DNA of 64,000 bases from an uncultured Lachnospiraceae bacterium (lineage in GTDB: Bacteria > Bacillota > Clostridia > Lachnospirales > Lachnospiraceae): NCBI GenBank assembly GCA_947177165.1, contig CAMWTP010000015.1, forward strand, positions 24,254 to 88,253, given 5' to 3'. The position numbers were made by a program, and so were the translations under genes. Every line of letters begins with the position of its first letter. The stretch's first letter is position 1. This document shows positions 50,407 to 59,908 of the stretch, piece by piece. Under the pieces are notes generated by a model. The model worked only from the letters and a program-made list of their open reading frames with translations. It had not been told where the DNA came from and ran no database searches.

Positions 50407-52275
50407 TTATTGGTTTTTCTTGTGATTTTGCAAGTCATATTCTCCTCTTTCGTCTAAATCTTCTTTGGTAAGTATGGGAATCTGCACAACGATAATCGTT
50501 CCCACATGGTAAATACTGGATATTTTTACAGGTTTGTCAATACCAAAATACAGTGTGATGCGCGCTGCGACATTGTGAAGCCCGATGCCGCTGCTGCGAT
50601 GCTGCTCATTCTGCGTATCCTCCTCAACCGCCTCTCCATATATTTTCCTGCGCACCTTCTCCAGCCGTTCCTTTGTGATGCCCAGGCCGTTGTCAATCAG
50701 TTTTATCTCCAGACGATCGCCGACTTTTCTGATTTTCATTCTGATTTTCATTTTCCGGTCAAGCCCCTCCATGCCGTGCAGAAAGGAATTTTCTATGATA
50801 GGCTGCAAGATAATCTTCAGGGTCATCAGCTTGCGGATTTCCTCATGGTCTACCCGCAGATCAAAATCAAACGCATCCCCATACCGGTTCTTCTGAATCT
50901 GTGTGTATGCCACCAGATGCTCGATTTCATGCTTTACAGGGATAATAATCTGCCCGCCGCTGGTCGAAAGCCGGTACATTCTGCCAAGCATCGCCGCAAG
51001 CCGTCCAATATCCGGGTGCCCTGCCTCATTGGATTTCCAGACAATATTTTCCAGTGTGTTATACAGAAAATGCGGATTGATCTGTGATACCAGCACTTCC
51101 AGCTCTAACTCCTTCTTTTTGCGCTCAGACTCCAGTTTTTCCACGACATGCACATGAATACTCCGGAGCATATTATTATAGTAGCGCATCATGTCTGCAA
51201 TCTCATTGCGCCCTGTCTCTTTTACATAAGCGTTGAGGTTGCCCATCTGCACTTCGCGCATCGCCTGATTCAGCTCATTCACCGGCGTAAAAAAGCCCTG
51301 ATACATGCGAAGCAGTATCACAACACAGCCAATCAGACATAAAATCAGCACCACATAAATGCGCAGATACAGCGCATTCACTTCGCCTGTGATATTCTTC
51401 TGCGGAATTACCGCCACTGTCATCCATTTATTAACCTCTGACTGACGCACACAGATTTCAAAATTCTCTGTTCTTGTTTTCCATGTAAAATCATCTTCTG
51501 TCCGGCTCAGAAGCATTTTTCTAAATGGCTCATCCACAGCTCCCCGCTGCACACACTCCCGATTGCTCGAAGAGATCAGATTGCCATTCTCATCTAATAT
51601 GTAGATTTCACCCTTGGTCTCCACGACGCTTTCCTGATACGTCTCGTACAAATCCTCCTCTTGGATGCAAAAGATATGCGTGCATATATATGCCGATTTC
51701 CATACAGAGTACACTCTGCGCGAGCCAAACACCGCCTTATCCTTGCGCACGTCGCCAGCCGCATCCTGCACCATAAAATTATCCCTGAGCGGATACCAGC
51801 AAAACCGCATCAAATGTTCAGGCTTATTGATGCCAAGCGCAATAAGCTGGTCCGCCACCTCTGGCCCGTCACAGTTCACATCCTCAAAATTGAATAAAAC
51901 ACCTTTTGTCGTAAGGATGCCACTAATCTTCTGTCTTTTTTGCAGGATATCAGAAGCCTCAAAATAATCACGGTACATTCGCATGACATCTGCCCGTTTC
52001 ACATGCACCTGCTCTTCTGTGTAGGTTTTATCCAGATATCTTTCAAGCTGGTTGTTAAATGCAAAATAGTCTGAAATACTATAAACCTCCCGAACCAGCA
52101 TGTCCAGCCTGTGCATTGCACCCTCCACGCTGCTCTGTACCAGTTTTCTGTACTCCACACGCAGTGTATTCTCTGTCTGGCGGAACAGCAATGTTACCAC
52201 CACCGAAACGACTGCAAGCACTACCACAAATCCAGCCATAATCCTTTTTTTGATATTCCAGTGGTTTCGTTTCAT
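50407..52275 (-). CDS. YesM-family sensor histidine kinase
   Basis: 622 residues. Transmembrane helices at about residues 12-32 and 295-315 frame an extracellular sensor domain. A HAMP region follows, then the His_kinase domain with Q-I-N-P-H-F-L-Y-N-T-L-E (phospho-acceptor His) and the ATPase motifs D-N-G-L-G-I and S-G-I-G-L-H-N-V. ATG at 52275 follows AAGGAG at proper distance; the GTG three codons earlier is too close. It sits just upstream of the transport operon and presumably senses its glycan. Confidence 0.93.
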   Translation of the reverse strand: MKRNHWNIKKRIMAGFVVVLAVVSVVVTLLFRQTENTLRVEYRKLVQSSVEGAMHRLDMLVREVYSISDYFAFNNQLERYLDKTYTEEQVHVKRADVMRMYRDYFEASDILQKRQKISGILTTKGVLFNFEDVNCDGPEVADQLIALGINKPEHLMRFCWYPLRDNFMVQDAAGDVRKDKAVFGSRRVYSVWKSAYICTHIFCIQEEDLYETYQESVVETKGEIYILDENGNLISSSNRECVQRGAVDEPFRKMLLSRTEDDFTWKTRTENFEICVRQSEVNKWMTVAVIPQKNITGEVNALYLRIYVVLILCLIGCVVILLRMYQGFFTPVNELNQAMREVQMGNLNAYVKETGRNEIADMMRYYNNMLRSIHVHVVEKLESERKKKELELEVLVSQINPHFLYNTLENIVWKSNEAGHPDIGRLAAMLGRMYRLSTSGGQIIIPVKHEIEHLVAYTQIQKNRYGDAFDFDLRVDHEEIRKLMTLKIILQPIIENSFLHGMEGLDRKMKIRMKIRKVGDRLEIKLIDNGLGITKERLEKVRRKIYGEAVEEDTQNEQHRSSGIGLHNVAARITLYFGIDKPVKISSIYHVGTIIVVQIPILTKEDLDERGEYDLQNHKKNQ

Positions 52276-52303
52276 CCAACGCACACTCCTTATATTGATT
52301 TAT

Positions 52304-53926
52304 TTATCTCCTGCTGTCCGTCATGCCGGATGCCACCTTGCGGTATTCGTCCGGGCTGATGCCAAATTTCTTTTTAAATACTTTGATAAAATTAGATACA
52401 TCTGCCCAGCCTAACTCCTCCGCAATCTCATATACCTTCACCAGAGGATCTGCGAGAAGCTCTTTGCTCTTCTCAAGACGCCGGTCTGTCACATAAGAGC
52501 TGAAATTACAGTCAAATTCATTTTTGAACACCTTCGATATATAAGATGGATTCTTGTGAACCTTCTCCGCAACATATTCCAGCGAGATCAGATTCGACAT
52601 ATATTCCTCATCCACAATGCGCTTTACCATGCGCGCCAACTCTCCTGTCTTAGATACCGTTTCCTTCTGCGTGCCGCACTCCTGCATAAACAGCTCAAAA
52701 ATGCCCAAAAGAAAGTCCAGCTTACTCTCCAGAGCGGGTTTATCAAACACGTCCATATAATGATAATTATGTTCGCTCATCAGCTTTTCCGGGTGGACAT
52801 TATACCGGTAAATCTCCCTGGAGACGGTGAACAGGATTTCCATACAAATTCTGTTCACATAGTGGATATCTACATAATCATTTCCCTTTGCCGCCGCATC
52901 ACGGAACAGGCCAAAAACGCCTGAAAGTTCTTTTTCAAGCTGCTCTTTGTCCTGATTCAGAATATATTTCAGGATATTCTTGTCGTCAAAGCCAATCCCA
53001 AAATAATCAAAGCACATATCGTGCTTCTCCTCCTTGGTCTGCCTGTACCAGATAATCTTTTTGTCCGAATCCAGCAGCAGTTTTTGTCCAATACAGTATT
53101 TTGTCTGTTCATAGCACTGCGGAAGCATTCGATAATCCTCGCAGGAACCACTCACTGCACAGTGAAGCACGATTCCTGTCTCACCGTTTACCGCGTCGAG
53201 CACATCGAGAAGATTCTGTTCAATCTCCCTCTCCCCAATTCCCTCATCAATACATAAAATCCCTGTAACAGACTCTTCATAATTGCAGAGAAAGAAACCG
53301 CTTATCCCACGCTTCTGTATATGGCGGTTCATGATTTTTACAATCGACTGTTTTCTCTGATACCGCAGGCTTCTGTCATGCTCTGTGCCCTCCTCAATCT
53401 GTGCACAGAGCATGACAACACGATAAGACTCCGTATCCTTATGATAGAAAAACGATTCCACAAACTCCTCACTGTATCCATATCCCTTCAAAAGTGCATT
53501 GGATTCCCTGGTTTTGATCTGTATTTCCCGCTCTTCCTTCTGCTGTACCTCCTCGTCCAGCGCCTGCTTCATTTTCCTGAAAAGCTGTTCAAACTCCTCC
53601 AGCAGTGTAGGCTTCAGCAAATATTCTGCCACATGATTCCGTATCGCCATCTGAAGATACTCAAAGTCATTATATCCGCTGAGAATGACAATCTTTATCT
53701 CAGGATACTGCGCATTCAGATGCTGCATCAGAGCGATCCCATCCATCTTTGGCATTCTGATATCAGAAAGTACCAAATCAGGTTTGTCATGCTCAATGAA
53801 CGCCACTGCCTCCTCCCCGTTTGCGCAGATTCCAACTACCTGAAATCCCCACTCTTCCCACGGATTGCTTTTTGCAATCCCCTGTGCAATTGCTTTTTCA
53901 TCTTCAACGATTAATAACTTATACAT
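52304..53926 (-). CDS. YesN-family response regulator with AraC-type DNA-binding domain
   Basis: 540 residues: receiver domain (L-L-I-V-E-D-E-K at the start, phospho-Asp in L-V-L-S-D-I-R-M-P near residue 55, Lys in L-L-K-P-T), a long middle region, and two AraC HTH motifs at the end (V-A-E-K-V-H-K-N-P-S-Y-I-S-K-V-F, then I-A-E-E-L-G-W-A-D-V-S-N-F). Likely activator of the glycan operon. The start at 53926 follows GGGAG; the frame is open 38 codons upstream but without signals. First gene of the whole locus. Confidence 0.92.
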   Translation of the reverse strand: MYKLLIVEDEKAIAQGIAKSNPWEEWGFQVVGICANGEEAVAFIEHDKPDLVLSDIRMPKMDGIALMQHLNAQYPEIKIVILSGYNDFEYLQMAIRNHVAEYLLKPTLLEEFEQLFRKMKQALDEEVQQKEEREIQIKTRESNALLKGYGYSEEFVESFFYHKDTESYRVVMLCAQIEEGTEHDRSLRYQRKQSIVKIMNRHIQKRGISGFFLCNYEESVTGILCIDEGIGEREIEQNLLDVLDAVNGETGIVLHCAVSGSCEDYRMLPQCYEQTKYCIGQKLLLDSDKKIIWYRQTKEEKHDMCFDYFGIGFDDKNILKYILNQDKEQLEKELSGVFGLFRDAAAKGNDYVDIHYVNRICMEILFTVSREIYRYNVHPEKLMSEHNYHYMDVFDKPALESKLDFLLGIFELFMQECGTQKETVSKTGELARMVKRIVDEEYMSNLISLEYVAEKVHKNPSYISKVFKNEFDCNFSSYVTDRRLEKSKELLADPLVKVYEIAEELGWADVSNFIKVFKKKFGISPDEYRKVASGMTDSRR

Positions 53927-54122
53927 ATGCATTCTCCCTGTTTGATTGCAGGCCACATAGTTCCTCATACTGTATATAATAGCACACTCAAAGTATGTCT
54001 TTACCATGCGATACCCGTTCCTCTGCATGCCGCATGGCATACTCTCCTAGCTTTATCATACGGGAAATGCACCAAGAAATCTATCGGTTATATTTGTCAT
54101 TTATGGTCAATGGCATGATTGC

Positions 54123-54148
54123 AAAAAAACAGCCCCCATAAGGGCTGT
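54123..54148 (-). terminator. Terminator of the pyrophosphatase gene
   Basis: Minus strand stem ACAGCCC/GGGCTGT with a 6-base loop and a T7 tail, beginning at the stop codon. Confidence 0.82.
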
Positions 54149-55815
54149 CATTTTTCCCACTGCTGCAATACAGATACAAAGGCGGGAATCAATTGTTTTT
54201 TTCTCGAAACAAGATTTTTCAGTTCAAACTTTTTCTGCGTCCTGGGCAGTTTAAATGCCGTTCTCACCAGCTCTCTTGCCCGCTCGCCAAAACACAAAAG
54301 CTCCGTCTTTTCATAGACAATATTCGTGAGCATGAAAAAGCACATCTCAACCGGGAGCCCTGGCATCTGCTCCCTGATATACGGTTCGATCTTCTCCTTA
54401 ATCTCGTCAAGCTCAATACTGTTCATCGAATTGATCTGCCCCACACTGAACTCAAAACCGTTCACAGAGAAATTCTTATAATCCTGATTGAAAATCTCGT
54501 CTGCAGACTTATCACTCAGACTGCTGCCTGCACCAAACATGTCAATCGCAAACTCCTCGATCTCCACTTCACAGATCTCGGAGAGCTTCGCTGCCGCGGC
54601 CTTATCCACCTCTGTGACAGTCGGCGAGTGAAACATCAGTGTATCTGAAATAATCGCTGCCATCATGAGACCTGCTATATTTTTGGGAATCTCAATTCCT
54701 TTTTCCTGATACATCTGATAAATGATTGTCGCGGTACAGCCGAGCGGCTGGTTTCTGAAGAAAACCGGGGAGACGGTCTCCAGTGTCCCGATTCTGTGAT
54801 GATCTATGATCTCCAGGATATCAGCTGCCTCAATCCCGTCAACTGTCTGTGAGAGTTCGTTGTGGTCAACTAAAATCAGCTGCTTCTTGCGCAGATTCAA
54901 CAATGTCCGGCGCGATATCATACCGACATACCGATCCTCCTCGTCGAGCACCGGAAAATCATGATACCGCTTCTTCTTCATGATCGCCCTGATACTCTCC
55001 GTCTTGTCTGTGATCTTAAATGTCGTGAGTTTCTCGCGCCGCATGAAATAACCGATTGGCATACTCTGATTGATCAGTCTCGCAACAGTCGCTGTGTCAT
55101 ACGGTGTGCTGATCAGTATACAGTCGTGTTCTTTCGCAAATATCTGTATTGTCTTGGAAATCTTTGCACCCATCGTGACGACGACACATGCCGCGCCCAT
55201 CTCGATCGCACACAGCTGCGTCTCATAACGGTTTCCCAGCAGAACCATGTCGCCGGGATGTATGTAATCCTCGAGCACATCCGGATTTGCCGTCGCAATG
55301 ACCACCTCACCGCCCTCAAAACATCCGCCTGCATCTCCCACGACCATCTCCGCGTCGAGCGTCTCCAATATATTTTTGTATGAGGTCCTGGCGCGTGACA
55401 GGATACCATTGTCATACACGTCCATATATGCGTTTGCGATATCTCCGATGGTGATAATGCCCGTCAGCTTTTGCTTGTCAATGACAGGTACGGTGACATC
55501 ACCCCTGTCCCTCATGAGATGCCACGCTTTCTTGAGGGATACGTCCTCTGTCACTCCTTCCACATCATTCATATCAATGTCCCTGGCGTCTGTCATGACA
55601 TCGTGGAGATAGACCGGCGGATCCGTGTGAAAAGCATTCAGCACATACTGTGTCTCCTGGTTTACCTGCCCTGCTCTTGCCGGCACATACTCGCAGGTGC
55701 TGTCACATTTACTTTTCAGATATGCGTATGCGATCGCAGAGCAAATCGAATCTGTATCAGGATTTTTATGTCCGACAATATACACAGGACGTTTTGCCAA
55801 TTCTAAATTATCCAT
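54148..55815 (-). CDS. Mn-dependent inorganic pyrophosphatase with CBS and DRTGG domains
   Basis: 555 residues, DHH family II pyrophosphatase, hydrolysing PPi. The catalytic part is split: G-H-K-N-P-D-T-D-S at the N-terminus, then a CBS pair (near residues 70-130 and 255-310) with a DRTGG domain between, then V-D-H-N-E and I-I-D-H-H-R-I-G as the DHH motif, and a DHHA2 end. The nucleotide-binding insert makes the enzyme regulated by adenine nucleotides. Some members have weak PPase activity, so the product name is by family. Confidence 0.92.
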   Translation of the reverse strand: MDNLELAKRPVYIVGHKNPDTDSICSAIAYAYLKSKCDSTCEYVPARAGQVNQETQYVLNAFHTDPPVYLHDVMTDARDIDMNDVEGVTEDVSLKKAWHLMRDRGDVTVPVIDKQKLTGIITIGDIANAYMDVYDNGILSRARTSYKNILETLDAEMVVGDAGGCFEGGEVVIATANPDVLEDYIHPGDMVLLGNRYETQLCAIEMGAACVVVTMGAKISKTIQIFAKEHDCILISTPYDTATVARLINQSMPIGYFMRREKLTTFKITDKTESIRAIMKKKRYHDFPVLDEEDRYVGMISRRTLLNLRKKQLILVDHNELSQTVDGIEAADILEIIDHHRIGTLETVSPVFFRNQPLGCTATIIYQMYQEKGIEIPKNIAGLMMAAIISDTLMFHSPTVTEVDKAAAAKLSEICEVEIEEFAIDMFGAGSSLSDKSADEIFNQDYKNFSVNGFEFSVGQINSMNSIELDEIKEKIEPYIREQMPGLPVEMCFFMLTNIVYEKTELLCFGERARELVRTAFKLPRTQKKFELKNLVSRKKQLIPAFVSVLQQWEK

Positions 55816-56349
55816 CCTCTTCCTTCCCTTTCTTAATATTATGTGGTTAAAATTATTATATCCATAATACTACTATAAAATAATCCTACCGATATTAGCG
55901 TTTAAAGTCAAGAATTTTATTTGCATATCTTGTTGTCATCTTTTAGTTTTTTAAGATTCTATATTGATAATTTAAAATTGTTATGATATTTTATAAGTAA
56001 GAAACCCCAAAATGTCCGTTGTATCATCCAGAGCATACTGTACTAAGGTAAACGGCACTGTCTGTTTGCCCTGCGTTACAGGTGGTCAGTACACCAGCCC
56101 TATTATTTCTTTAAAGTCACTAATTACAAATGAAAAGTACATCGTCTAAAAGAAAAAGGAATGATAGCAGAATAGATCTCTTCCGAAATACAGCGTACCA
56201 CAATGTGAACGGATCAAAATGCAAAAGATTGGAGAACTGTACAGCAATTCTCAAAACAAAAAAACCTGTAAAAAACCTATGACTTGTACCGTTCTGACAT
56301 ATGATCTCTGTTTTCTTTTAGTTCTGTAAGACTTTCATAATACATCAAA
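55816..56349. other. 534-base gap without a gene
   Basis: AT-rich near the pyrophosphatase start. From 56000 on the composition is mixed and no frame longer than a few dozen codons has a start signal. No repeat or RNA structure recognised. Confidence 0.5.
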
Positions 56350-56364
56350 ATGGAGTCTGTTGAA

Positions 56365-56568
56365 ATGAAATCTACCCAAAACACAAAACGAGCAAAAATT
56401 GACGCAATGCGCATGAAGGATATTATTTCCCAACTCACAGATATCATCTATCTTCTCTGTAATGCGAAGAAAAGTAACGTTTCCATTATTCTGGACCAAC
56501 TTACAAATATAACAGAAGAAGAACTGGACAGTCTCAACATTATTTTTCCACAAGACACAGATGATTAA
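56365..56568 (+). CDS. Small acidic hypothetical protein
   Basis: 67 residues. The start at 56365 is favoured by GGAG nine bases upstream; an ATG five codons earlier overlaps that site. Basic N-terminus (S-T-Q-N-T-K-R-A-K) then helices (M-R-M-K-D-I-I-S-Q-L-T-D-I-I-Y-L-L-C). No family known to me. Confidence 0.5.
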   Translation: MKSTQNTKRAKIDAMRMKDIISQLTDIIYLLCNAKKSNVSIILDQLTNITEEELDSLNIIFPQDTDD

Positions 56569-56589
56569 TGCAATGAGACGCTTCATACA

Positions 56590-56637
56590 TAAAAAATCCC
56601 AGAGTTTACACGAAACGTGAAACTCTGAGATTTTTTA
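56590..56637. terminator. Bidirectional terminator
   Basis: AAAAAATC-CAGAGTTT pairs with AAACTCTG-GATTTTTT around a 12-base loop, serving the convergent genes on both sides. Confidence 0.85.
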
Positions 56638-56652
56638 TGTAACAATCTGCTA

Positions 56653-57324
56653 CTAATACAGACTAATTCCAGAAGCATATCCATCAATTACATAATATGC
56701 CATGTTTTCGTCAATCTTAATATATACCTCGATATTTTTGATTGAATCCGCCTTATGTCCCTCTGCAACATATGCTGCTTTTACCCTGTCAATAAGGCTG
56801 TTCATAACCAAATCCTCTCTGCCGCCCATCTGCAGGACAACCTTCTCCGTTGCTGCTTTTGCAGTAGTCCTTGCCTTTGTCTTCGATTCTGCTGCTTTGT
56901 CTTCCTTCTTCGCTGTCGTTTTAGCTGTTGTCTTTGTATCTTCCTTCTTAGTCGCTCTCGTTCTTGTTGTCTTTGCAGCCTTTGTCTTCGGTTCTGTTTC
57001 CTCCTGCTTAACTGCTGCTGCCTCGTCAGCCACTGCCTCTGCCTCTGCCTGCGGCTCCTCCGTCTCTGCTGTTACCTCAGCAGCCTTTACCTCTGCTTTT
57101 GTATCAGCGGCCGCCTTAGCTGCACTGACGGGCTTCTTCTCTACCTGCTTCTTTGCTGTTGATTTCTTTTCTACTGATTTTCTCACTTCTAACCTCTCCT
57201 GCTCTAAATCTTCTAATTTTATTTGTCCCAAAATCATATTACGTGAATCTGCTTTTTTCTCTGATGCAGAACCCTCTTTGGTCTCGGAGACACGTTCTTG
57301 TTTTGAACTGCCAGTAACTTTCAC
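56653..57324 (-). CDS. DUF6465-type Ala/Lys/Glu-rich protein
   Basis: 223 residues, GTG start with GAGGAGG eight bases upstream. Residues about 45-155 are low-complexity (repeats of T-K-A, A-A-K, K-E-D), much like histone-like tails, and could bind DNA or RNA. The last 60 residues are a small folded domain (V-V-L-Q-M-G-G-R-E-D-L, V-E-V-Y-I-K-like strand, Y-Y-V-I-D-G). This pattern is typical of DUF6465 proteins of Lachnospiraceae; role unknown. Confidence 0.75.
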   Translation of the reverse strand: MKVTGSSKQERVSETKEGSASEKKADSRNMILGQIKLEDLEQERLEVRKSVEKKSTAKKQVEKKPVSAAKAAADTKAEVKAAEVTAETEEPQAEAEAVADEAAAVKQEETEPKTKAAKTTRTRATKKEDTKTTAKTTAKKEDKAAESKTKARTTAKAATEKVVLQMGGREDLVMNSLIDRVKAAYVAEGHKADSIKNIEVYIKIDENMAYYVIDGYASGISLY

Positions 57325-57600
57325 AATGCCATCCTCCTCTTACGCCTGTATTCTTATGTCAGCAGCTGTGTTCTATCACCGGCAAAATACAGACTTCGAA
57401 ATGATGCAAAATTACATGCATTAATATGATATCACATTCAATCACATATTTCAATTTATTTACATAAATTTTATGAATTAATTATAGGATTCTACTTTTT
57501 TCATCGCCGTATGTTGACAAAAAGTGACAATAAAAATTCTGTATACTTTGTATATTCTTTATCCTATATGGTAATCCTATTCATGGAGGAGGCGAAAAAT

Positions 57601-57816
57601 ATGGGTAATAAATTAATTGATGGCATCGCATTGACCATTGCGATTATCGGCGCTGTAAACTGGGGATTAATTGGCTTCTTCGACTTTAATCTTGTCGCTA
57701 CTGTCTTTGGCAGCATGACATGGTTCTCCAGAATTATCTATGCACTCGTGGGTGTATGCGGTCTATACCTGATCTGCTTCTATATGAGGCTTGGCGACTC
57801 CGCATCAGAGGCATAA
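57601..57816 (+). CDS. DUF378 small membrane protein
   Basis: 71 residues with two transmembrane helices: I-A-L-T-I-A-I-I-G-A-V-N-W-G-L-I-G-F-F and I-I-Y-A-L-V-G-V-C-G-L-Y-L. G-A-x-N-W-G is the DUF378 signature. Start at 57601 chosen because GGAGGAGG lies upstream and the family starts here; the frame opens 30 codons earlier. Function unknown. Confidence 0.88.
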   Translation: MGNKLIDGIALTIAIIGAVNWGLIGFFDFNLVATVFGSMTWFSRIIYALVGVCGLYLICFYMRLGDSASEA

Positions 57817-57840
57817 AACACCGGCATTGGTCTATGTTGT

Positions 57841-57883
57841 ATCATGCCTGCGGCAGAAAATCTTTTACTGCCGCAGGCATGAT
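57841..57883. terminator. Strong hairpin between convergent DUF378 and hflC genes
   Basis: Perfect 16-base stem ATCATGCCTGCGGCAG with its complement (57868-57883) and an 11-base loop; likely ends both transcripts though the T-run is short. Confidence 0.7.
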
Positions 57884-57888
57884 AAGAA

Positions 57889-58758
57889 TTATCTGTTGTA
57901 AAATATCTGTGTGATCGGTGAATCTTTGTCGAGAATAACCGTCTTATTGCCACCCTTTATCGAATTCTTGAGCGCATCCAGACTTCTCGTAAAACTGTAA
58001 AAATCTGCCTTCATATCTCCATCATATGCAGCAGCAATCTCTCTCATGTATTCTGCCTCACCTTCTGCTTTCAAAATCTCGGCATTTTTGTTTGCCTCAG
58101 AAATCATCAGTGCTGTCTCCTTATCTGTCGTATTGCGGATTTTCTGCGCGTCGGAATTTCCCTCTGCCGTGTATGTCGCCGCAATATTCTCGCGCTCTGA
58201 GATCATTCTCTCAAAAACTGCATTTTTGTTGTCCTCCGGCAGATCAAGAAGCTTGATTTCGACTGTTGTAATCTCAATTCCATACTGATTGATTCCGGTG
58301 ACATTTTCCATAATCAGGTTGGTGAGCTTCTGTCCCCTCGCTGCGATGATATCCGCCTGTGTCATGCTGCTTATCACATTTTTGATCGAATTGTAGACCG
58401 CCACATTAATCCTTCCCTCCGCGTTCTGGCTGGACGTGTTCAGAGTCTGTGCAAAGACCTTCGGATCTGTGACGCGCCACAGGACAAAGCTGTCCACGAT
58501 CATCGATTTTTTATCCTGCGTGATCACATCTGACTTGGCGATATCATACAACAGCAGCTCCTTTGAGACCGTATCTTTTTCCTGTATAAACGGCACTTTG
58601 AAATACAGCCCGGAATCCGATATCACTCTCTCAATCCTGCCAAATTCACGTACTAATCCATACTGGTTTTCCCTGATGATAAATGCCGAATTGGCCAGCA
58701 CCACGAGAGCCGCCATCAATATGATGATGCAAAATACCTTGCTAAACGTTTTCTTCAT
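57889..58758 (-). CDS. hflC: HflC, SPFH-domain membrane protein
   Basis: 289 residues: one N-terminal membrane helix, then a prohibitin/SPFH domain (E-N-Q-Y-G-L-V-R-E-F-G near residue 30) and an Ala/Glu-rich coiled coil. Forms with HflK a large ring in the membrane that, in E. coli, modulates the FtsH protease. Starts two bases after the hflK stop. Confidence 0.9.
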   Translation of the reverse strand: MKKTFSKVFCIIILMAALVVLANSAFIIRENQYGLVREFGRIERVISDSGLYFKVPFIQEKDTVSKELLLYDIAKSDVITQDKKSMIVDSFVLWRVTDPKVFAQTLNTSSQNAEGRINVAVYNSIKNVISSMTQADIIAARGQKLTNLIMENVTGINQYGIEITTVEIKLLDLPEDNKNAVFERMISERENIAATYTAEGNSDAQKIRNTTDKETALMISEANKNAEILKAEGEAEYMREIAAAYDGDMKADFYSFTRSLDALKNSIKGGNKTVILDKDSPITQIFYNR

Positions 58759-58760
58759 AT

Positions 58761-59828
58761 CTATTGTTCCTCCTGTGTATCGGTATCACTCGAAGAGGTT
58801 TCTGACCTGCTACCCGTGATATCTTCCAGCTGCAGTTCATCGAGATACAATGTTTTATTCAGATTGCCGCTGCCATCATCAATGATAAGCTTTACTCCCG
58901 GAAGCACCTCCTCCATCGCCTCGTAGAACATTCTCTGCTTGGTCAGAAGCGGGTTCTTCTCATACTCCGCATACATCTCATTGAATCTGGCCGCCTGCGC
59001 GATTCCTTCATTCACGCGCGACTGCTTTGCGGCTTCCGCATCCTGTGTGATCTGGTCAGCCTTTGCGCTCGCCTCGGGAAGCTTTTCATTCCGATATTTA
59101 TTGGCATTGTTGATCGCTGTCTCCTTGCCCTGTTTTGCGGTCTCAACAGCCTTGAACGCCTCTATGACGTCCTCCGTGGGCGGCTCCGCGTCCTGCATGG
59201 AGATGTTGACAAGCATCAATCCGATATCCTGCTCTTCAAGCTTTTCGATGATCATCTCCTTGATTTCGGCCTGTATCTTGCTCTTTCCCGTGGTAATCAC
59301 ATCGTCCACAACGTAATTGCTGATAATGTTTCTGATGCAGGACTGTGCAATGTTTTTGAGTATTTCCTTGGGCTGCCTGGAATTGTACAGATATTTCACG
59401 GGGTCAGACACCTTGTACTCCACATAAAAATCGACGTTTACAAAATTAAAATCCGACGTGATCATCAGCGACTCATCGTCGATCTGCTCCTGGCTGGCAC
59501 TGTCATCACCGCCTGATCTGTACCCGATGGGAAAGCCCAGGATAGTTGTGTTCACTTTTGTCACTCTCTGCACAAACGGAATCTTAAAATGCAGCCCCGA
59601 TGTCACTACGCTGCCCGCATGCCCAAATGTCGTAACCACACCCTGTTCCTGCTCCCCAATGGAATAGACGGACTCCACCGCCAACACCGCCAACAGCAGC
59701 AGACAGACTATAATTGCAGCCATTTTGCCATAGGATCTGCCGCCTCTCTGCGATGACCTGTTTTGTGTGTTATTACCTTCATTTCCTGAATTATTTCCAG
59801 GGTTAAATTCTCTAAAGTTCTCTGCCAT
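58761..59828 (-). CDS. hflK: HflK, SPFH-domain membrane protein
   Basis: 355 residues. Cytoplasmic Asn/Gly-rich head (N-P-G-N-N-S-G-N-E-G-N-N-T-Q-N), membrane helix at about residues 33-51, then SPFH domain (E-Q-E-Q-G-V-V-T-T-F-G) and a coiled coil ending in a Ser/Asp/Glu tail. Gene order hflK-hflC is conserved. Confidence 0.9.
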   Translation of the reverse strand: MAENFREFNPGNNSGNEGNNTQNRSSQRGGRSYGKMAAIIVCLLLLAVLAVESVYSIGEQEQGVVTTFGHAGSVVTSGLHFKIPFVQRVTKVNTTILGFPIGYRSGGDDSASQEQIDDESLMITSDFNFVNVDFYVEYKVSDPVKYLYNSRQPKEILKNIAQSCIRNIISNYVVDDVITTGKSKIQAEIKEMIIEKLEEQDIGLMLVNISMQDAEPPTEDVIEAFKAVETAKQGKETAINNANKYRNEKLPEASAKADQITQDAEAAKQSRVNEGIAQAARFNEMYAEYEKNPLLTKQRMFYEAMEEVLPGVKLIIDDGSGNLNKTLYLDELQLEDITGSRSETSSSDTDTQEEQ

Positions 59829-59908
59829 ATTGTTTTCTCCTAGTCCTCACACATATTTCTTCCTAAAGAACCGTCCAGAAATAGTTTTTATCATTTTCCA
59901 ATACTCTG

